A stretch of 64,000 nt of DNA, taken from contig NZ_CP116887.1 in assembly GCF_028421645.1 (NCBI RefSeq), positions 4,032,001 to 4,096,000 of the forward strand. Reading direction: 5' to 3'. Under the pieces are notes generated by a model. That model was not told the origin of the DNA. It was given only the letters and a program-made list of their open reading frames with translations, and made no database searches. How positions within the stretch are numbered: position 1 is the first letter of the stretch; each line of letters opens with the position of its first letter. Positions 61,329 through 64,000 of this stretch are shown one piece after another. The position numbers and the translations under genes were made by a program. Origin of the DNA: Aneurinibacillus sp. Ricciae_BoGa-3. GTDB lineage: Bacteria > Bacillota > Bacilli > Aneurinibacillales > Aneurinibacillaceae.

Positions 61329-62651
61329 TTACCTCCTGGCTTCTCCGCTTGCCTGGGGAAAGGTATTTTCTGAGTGTGCATCTGAACGTGCATGTGAGGC
61401 CCGTTGTTTAAACTTATCGGCCGCCAGAAAAACGCCAATAATAACGACCGGATAGAGTATGGCCCAACCTACAAAAGGAAAAATCACAGCCGTTAACAGA
61501 AACGAAAGCCAACTGATCCGCACACCCCAGGCATTTCCTTTCAGCAGGCGGATACCAGCCGCACAACCGCCAAGATACGTCAGGATAAAGGTCGCGTTCG
61601 GAAACTGTATGAGCGTTGTTAAGGATACGGCATGGCTGCCATACAATAGAAGTACAACTGCAAAACAGCATGCGAGAAAGGCAATCCCGCCAATTGGCGT
61701 CCCGAATTTATCTGAGAACATTCCCATCCAGCGCGGTGCTTCCCCGCTGCGAGATAGTGCAAAAGCCAGTCGGGAAGCAGCCCCAGCGTAGGCAATAACG
61801 GTGGCCGTACAGATAAACACGCCTGTCAATCCCGCTACTATTGCACCCGCCGAACCAAGCATACGGCTGATCACGATGACAAGCGATGCATCAGATCCGG
61901 CGGCATGGTAACTGTGTGTGCCAACCGTGGCCAGCGCGGTAAGAAAATATAACACACCGACTATGATCGCAGCAATCGTAACCCCTTTTACAGCCTCGCG
62001 CTGCGGATCAACGAATTCTTCCGACAGGTGGGAAACGGCCTCCCAGCCGATAAAACACCAGAATAAAATAGCTGCAGCCTGCCCTACGCTGATCCAACCA
62101 TGGGGCATAAAGGGTGTAAAGTTTATTTTCTCTATGTGGGGAGAAGCCCCGATAATCGCGAGAACAAGCACAGCTACGATGGATATAACTACCGCAATCT
62201 GCACCTGTCCGGCAATTTTCATACCAGTTAAATTCGTCAGCAATCCAAATAGGAGAATCGCGGCGGATATGATCACCCGGGCATGATCACCCCATCCCAT
62301 GGCGGCGGTCAAATATCCGGCACCGGTTATTGCCGCAACCGGCGCACCGATCGGCACGGACATGAGAAAAAACCAGCCGACAATCGCACCGGCGTGTGGG
62401 CCGAACGCCACCGTAACAAAATGGGATACCCCGCCTGCATTGGGGTATTTAGCTGATAAGAGCCCCATGGCCAATGCCATCGGCAGTACCAGCAGTGTCA
62501 TCAATCCCCAGGCCAGAAGTGACGCAGGGCCTGCAATTTCAGCAGCCAACCCCGGCACCAGGAGAACACCTGAACCAAGAACCGCCCCAATATACAGTGC
62601 AACAGCCTGCGGCAGGCCTATCGTGCTTTTTAACCCGCTGTCATTTTTCAT
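61329..62651 (-). CDS. APC-family amino acid permease
   Basis: A 440-aa transporter with about 12 TM helices, N-terminal YIGAVLGSGVLLVPGLAAEI with the unwound TM1 glycine loop, NAGGVSHFVTVAFGPHAGAI, and ILFWCFIGWEAVSHLSEEFV. It matches APC exchangers/permeases of the YjeH type (neutral amino acids, possibly export). ATG at 62651. Divergent from a LysR regulator with a palindromic operator in the 121-bp gap. Confidence 0.88.
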   Translation of the reverse strand: MKNDSGLKSTIGLPQAVALYIGAVLGSGVLLVPGLAAEIAGPASLLAWGLMTLLVLPMALAMGLLSAKYPNAGGVSHFVTVAFGPHAGAIVGWFFLMSVPIGAPVAAITGAGYLTAAMGWGDHARVIISAAILLFGLLTNLTGMKIAGQVQIAVVISIVAVLVLAIIGASPHIEKINFTPFMPHGWISVGQAAAILFWCFIGWEAVSHLSEEFVDPQREAVKGVTIAAIIVGVLYFLTALATVGTHSYHAAGSDASLVIVISRMLGSAGAIVAGLTGVFICTATVIAYAGAASRLAFALSRSGEAPRWMGMFSDKFGTPIGGIAFLACCFAVVLLLYGSHAVSLTTLIQFPNATFILTYLGGCAAGIRLLKGNAWGVRISWLSFLLTAVIFPFVGWAILYPVVIIGVFLAADKFKQRASHARSDAHSENTFPQASGEARR

Positions 62652-62738
62652 GCGTTTTTCCCCCTGTATCTCTTGTTCTTTTTTCTATCGTAGCAGATAA
62701 TAGTACTATCGTAAAAGCGGATGATTTCGATAATCTAA

Positions 62739-62753
62739 ATCGGTTTAACCGAT
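62739..62753. promoter_or_regulatory. LysR operator between permease and LysR genes
   Basis: ATCGGTTTAACCGAT is a perfect 7-bp palindrome with one central base, containing the T-N11-A pattern of LysR sites. A second partial dyad (GATTTCGATAATC) lies just upstream. Confidence 0.65.
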
Positions 62754-62772
62754 GGATCAGGAGGTTGTATGC

Positions 62773-63687
62773 ATGGAGCTCCGCCAGTTGTATACGTTTA
62801 AGGTCGTTGCGGAAGTGAAGGGGTTTACGAGAGCTGCGGAGATTCTGGGGTATGCCCAGTCCAGCGTAACCGCTCAAATCCAGGCACTTGAAGAGGAATT
62901 AGGAACGCCTCTGTTTGACAGGCTTGGCAAAAAAATTATGCTGACAAGTGCCGGGGAACGGCTTCTTCCGCACGCGAGCGAAATGATCCAGATGCATGAT
63001 CTTGCCAAAAGCGCCATTCAATCACCAGCAGAAGTAAGCGGAACGCTAACGATCGGAGCTCCTGAATCGCTTGCCGCTTTTCGCTTGCCAGCGGTTATCC
63101 AGGAATACAGGAGCCTTTATCCGGAAGTCAAAATCATTTTAAAACCAGGCGTGTGCTGGGAGATGCGAGGCCTCGTCAGGCGCGGCGATCTGGATCTCGC
63201 TTTTTTGCTTGAGCCTGAAGTGGAAGAACCGGATCTGCAGGTAGATACGCTTGTCTATGAGAAAATTGCTTTGGTAGCCCCACCTGACCATCCTTTTGTT
63301 CAGAAAAAAGCCGTCGTGCCGGAAGATTTGAAAAACGAGACTCTCCTTCACACAGAACCGGGGTGCAGTTACCGCACGCTAATTGAGAAGCATCTCAACA
63401 GCCATGGCGTCTTCCCGAATCCGGATCTTGAGTTCTGGAGCATTGAAGCTATTAAAAACTGCGTTATGTCGGGGCTTGGCCTTTCTTTTCTGCCGCTTAT
63501 TGCGGTGCGCAACGAATTAGACAACAGAAAACTGAGCGCACTGGCGTGGGATGACAGTTCCCATCAGATAGCGACCCAGCTTGTGTACCATAAAAAGAAG
63601 TGGTTGTCCCCGGCCCTTCGCCAGTTCCTTCTACTTACCGTGTCCCATGCTGAAAACTGGTGTGCGGAAGAATTAATCCAAAAATAA
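62773..63687 (+). CDS. LysR-family regulator
   Basis: A 304-aa LysR protein: HTH MELRQLYTFKVVAEVKGFTR, AAEILGYAQSSVTAQIQALE, then a substrate-binding domain. ATG 62773 is 8 nt after AGGAGG; the in-frame ATG at 62752 lies upstream of this SD and is rejected. Divergent from the permease gene, which it presumably controls. Confidence 0.92.
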   Translation: MELRQLYTFKVVAEVKGFTRAAEILGYAQSSVTAQIQALEEELGTPLFDRLGKKIMLTSAGERLLPHASEMIQMHDLAKSAIQSPAEVSGTLTIGAPESLAAFRLPAVIQEYRSLYPEVKIILKPGVCWEMRGLVRRGDLDLAFLLEPEVEEPDLQVDTLVYEKIALVAPPDHPFVQKKAVVPEDLKNETLLHTEPGCSYRTLIEKHLNSHGVFPNPDLEFWSIEAIKNCVMSGLGLSFLPLIAVRNELDNRKLSALAWDDSSHQIATQLVYHKKKWLSPALRQFLLLTVSHAENWCAEELIQK

Positions 63688-63694
63688 ATGGCAG

Positions 63695-63723
63695 TTGATT
63701 GTAATAAAAAAATGTAATAAAAT
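63695..63723 (+). promoter_or_regulatory. Promoter of the tRNA cluster
   Basis: TTGATT (63695-63700), 17 bp, TAAAAT (63718-63723), 37 bp ahead of tRNA-Gln. Confidence 0.55.
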
Positions 63724-63760
63724 GAATACTGTCGTTAACACGAGCTGTTAACATTCTTTT

Positions 63761-63835
63761 TGGGGTATAGCCAAGCGGTAAGGCAACGGACTTTGACTCC
63801 GTCATGCCCTGGTTCGAATCCAGGTACCCCAGCCA
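63761..63835 (+). tRNA. tRNA-Gln (anticodon TTG), CCA encoded
   Basis: Acceptor TGGGGTA/TACCCCA, D-arm, anticodon loop CTTTGAC with TTG, T-loop GGTTCGAATCC, and a genomic CCA end. Confidence 0.96.
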
Positions 63836-63840
63836 GTGAC

Positions 63841-63917
63841 CGGGAAGTGGCTCAGCTTGGTAGAGCGCCTCGTTCGGGACGAGGAGGTCGCAGGTTCAAA
63901 TCCTGTCTTCCCGACCA
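63841..63917 (+). tRNA. tRNA-Pro (anticodon CGG), CCA encoded
   Basis: Acceptor CGGGAAG/CTTCCCG, anticodon loop TTCGGGA (anticodon CGG), T-loop GGTTCAAATCC, CCA at the end. Five bases after tRNA-Gln. Confidence 0.95.
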
Positions 63918-63931
63918 TAACTTATAATATT

Positions 63932-64000
63932 GGCGGTGTAGCTCAGCTGGCTAGAGCGTACGGTTCATACCCGTAAGGTCGGGGGTTCGATCCCCTCCGC
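63932..64000 (+). tRNA. tRNA-Met (anticodon CAT), elongator type, cut by window edge
   Basis: Acceptor GGCGGTG, anticodon loop TTCATAC (CAT), T-arm GGGGGTTCGATCCCC, ending ..CTCCGC at the window edge. The G1 start excludes the initiator type; a lysidine-modified Ile2 tRNA is the alternative. Confidence 0.9.

Overview
This 64-kb window is chromosomal DNA of a spore-forming member of the Bacillales. The evidence is a complete partner-switching SigB operon (rsbR-S-T-U-V-W-sigB-rsbX), the spore genes gerE (with a SigK-type promoter) and gerM, a sdhCAB operon, CsaB for S-layer polysaccharide pyruvylation, and SAM-I and lysine riboswitches. Moderate G+C and gene order suggest Paenibacillaceae (Aneurinibacillus or Brevibacillus-like); the genus is a guess. 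No prophage, CRISPR array or complete insertion sequence was seen.

Layout. 1-5847 (minus): trigger factor (cut by the window edge), a TPR/HEAT protein, rdgB, rph, gerM, racE. 6032-13145: a general-stress block, with an alpha/beta hydrolase and a DUF948/DUF5665 pair flanking the SigB operon. Three candidate SigB promoters share the same 14-bp spacing. 13226-17202 (minus): a CorA-like membrane protein, gerE, an unknown protein coupled to a thioesterase, and bioB with a BirA-type operator. 17308-20139: a divergent permease/MocR regulator pair. 20248-23442: sdhCAB. 23741-26438: a small HTH protein, a 5'-truncated uspA, an MFS transporter with a repeated tail, and a divergent PadR regulator. 26513-31514: metX (SAM-I riboswitch), lysC (lysine riboswitch and an internal start for the beta subunit) and uvrC. 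31721-35222: a heptad-repeat protein, trxA, etfA, etfB and a FadR-type TetR regulator with its operator.

35589-44743 is a cell-envelope region: csaB, a sugar epimerase, a MurJ flippase, and a probable operon of two DUF4330 proteins, a two-TM protein, an O-antigen-ligase-like protein and a glycosyltransferase. 44856-55798 is accessory: a MocR/LysE pair, an MBL hydrolase, an isochorismatase/LysR pair, and a small catabolic cluster (amidohydrolase, alpha/beta hydrolase, FAH-family enzyme, two small Cys-rich proteins) with two paralogous FCD/GntR regulators. Two TGGT-N3-ACCA operators in that cluster suggest a local regulon. 55949-61255 holds a glycosyltransferase, a UDP-sugar dehydrogenase and mutS2 with an apparent 5' frameshift. 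The window ends with a permease/LysR pair and a tRNA cluster (Gln, Pro, Met).

The least explained signal is a ~90-bp structured intergenic repeat with four copies (7083, 29288, 35397, 53416). All share one orientation, and three sit directly after the T-tract of an intrinsic terminator. The other candidates for undescribed biology are the DUF4330 polysaccharide module and the GntR-flanked catabolic cluster.
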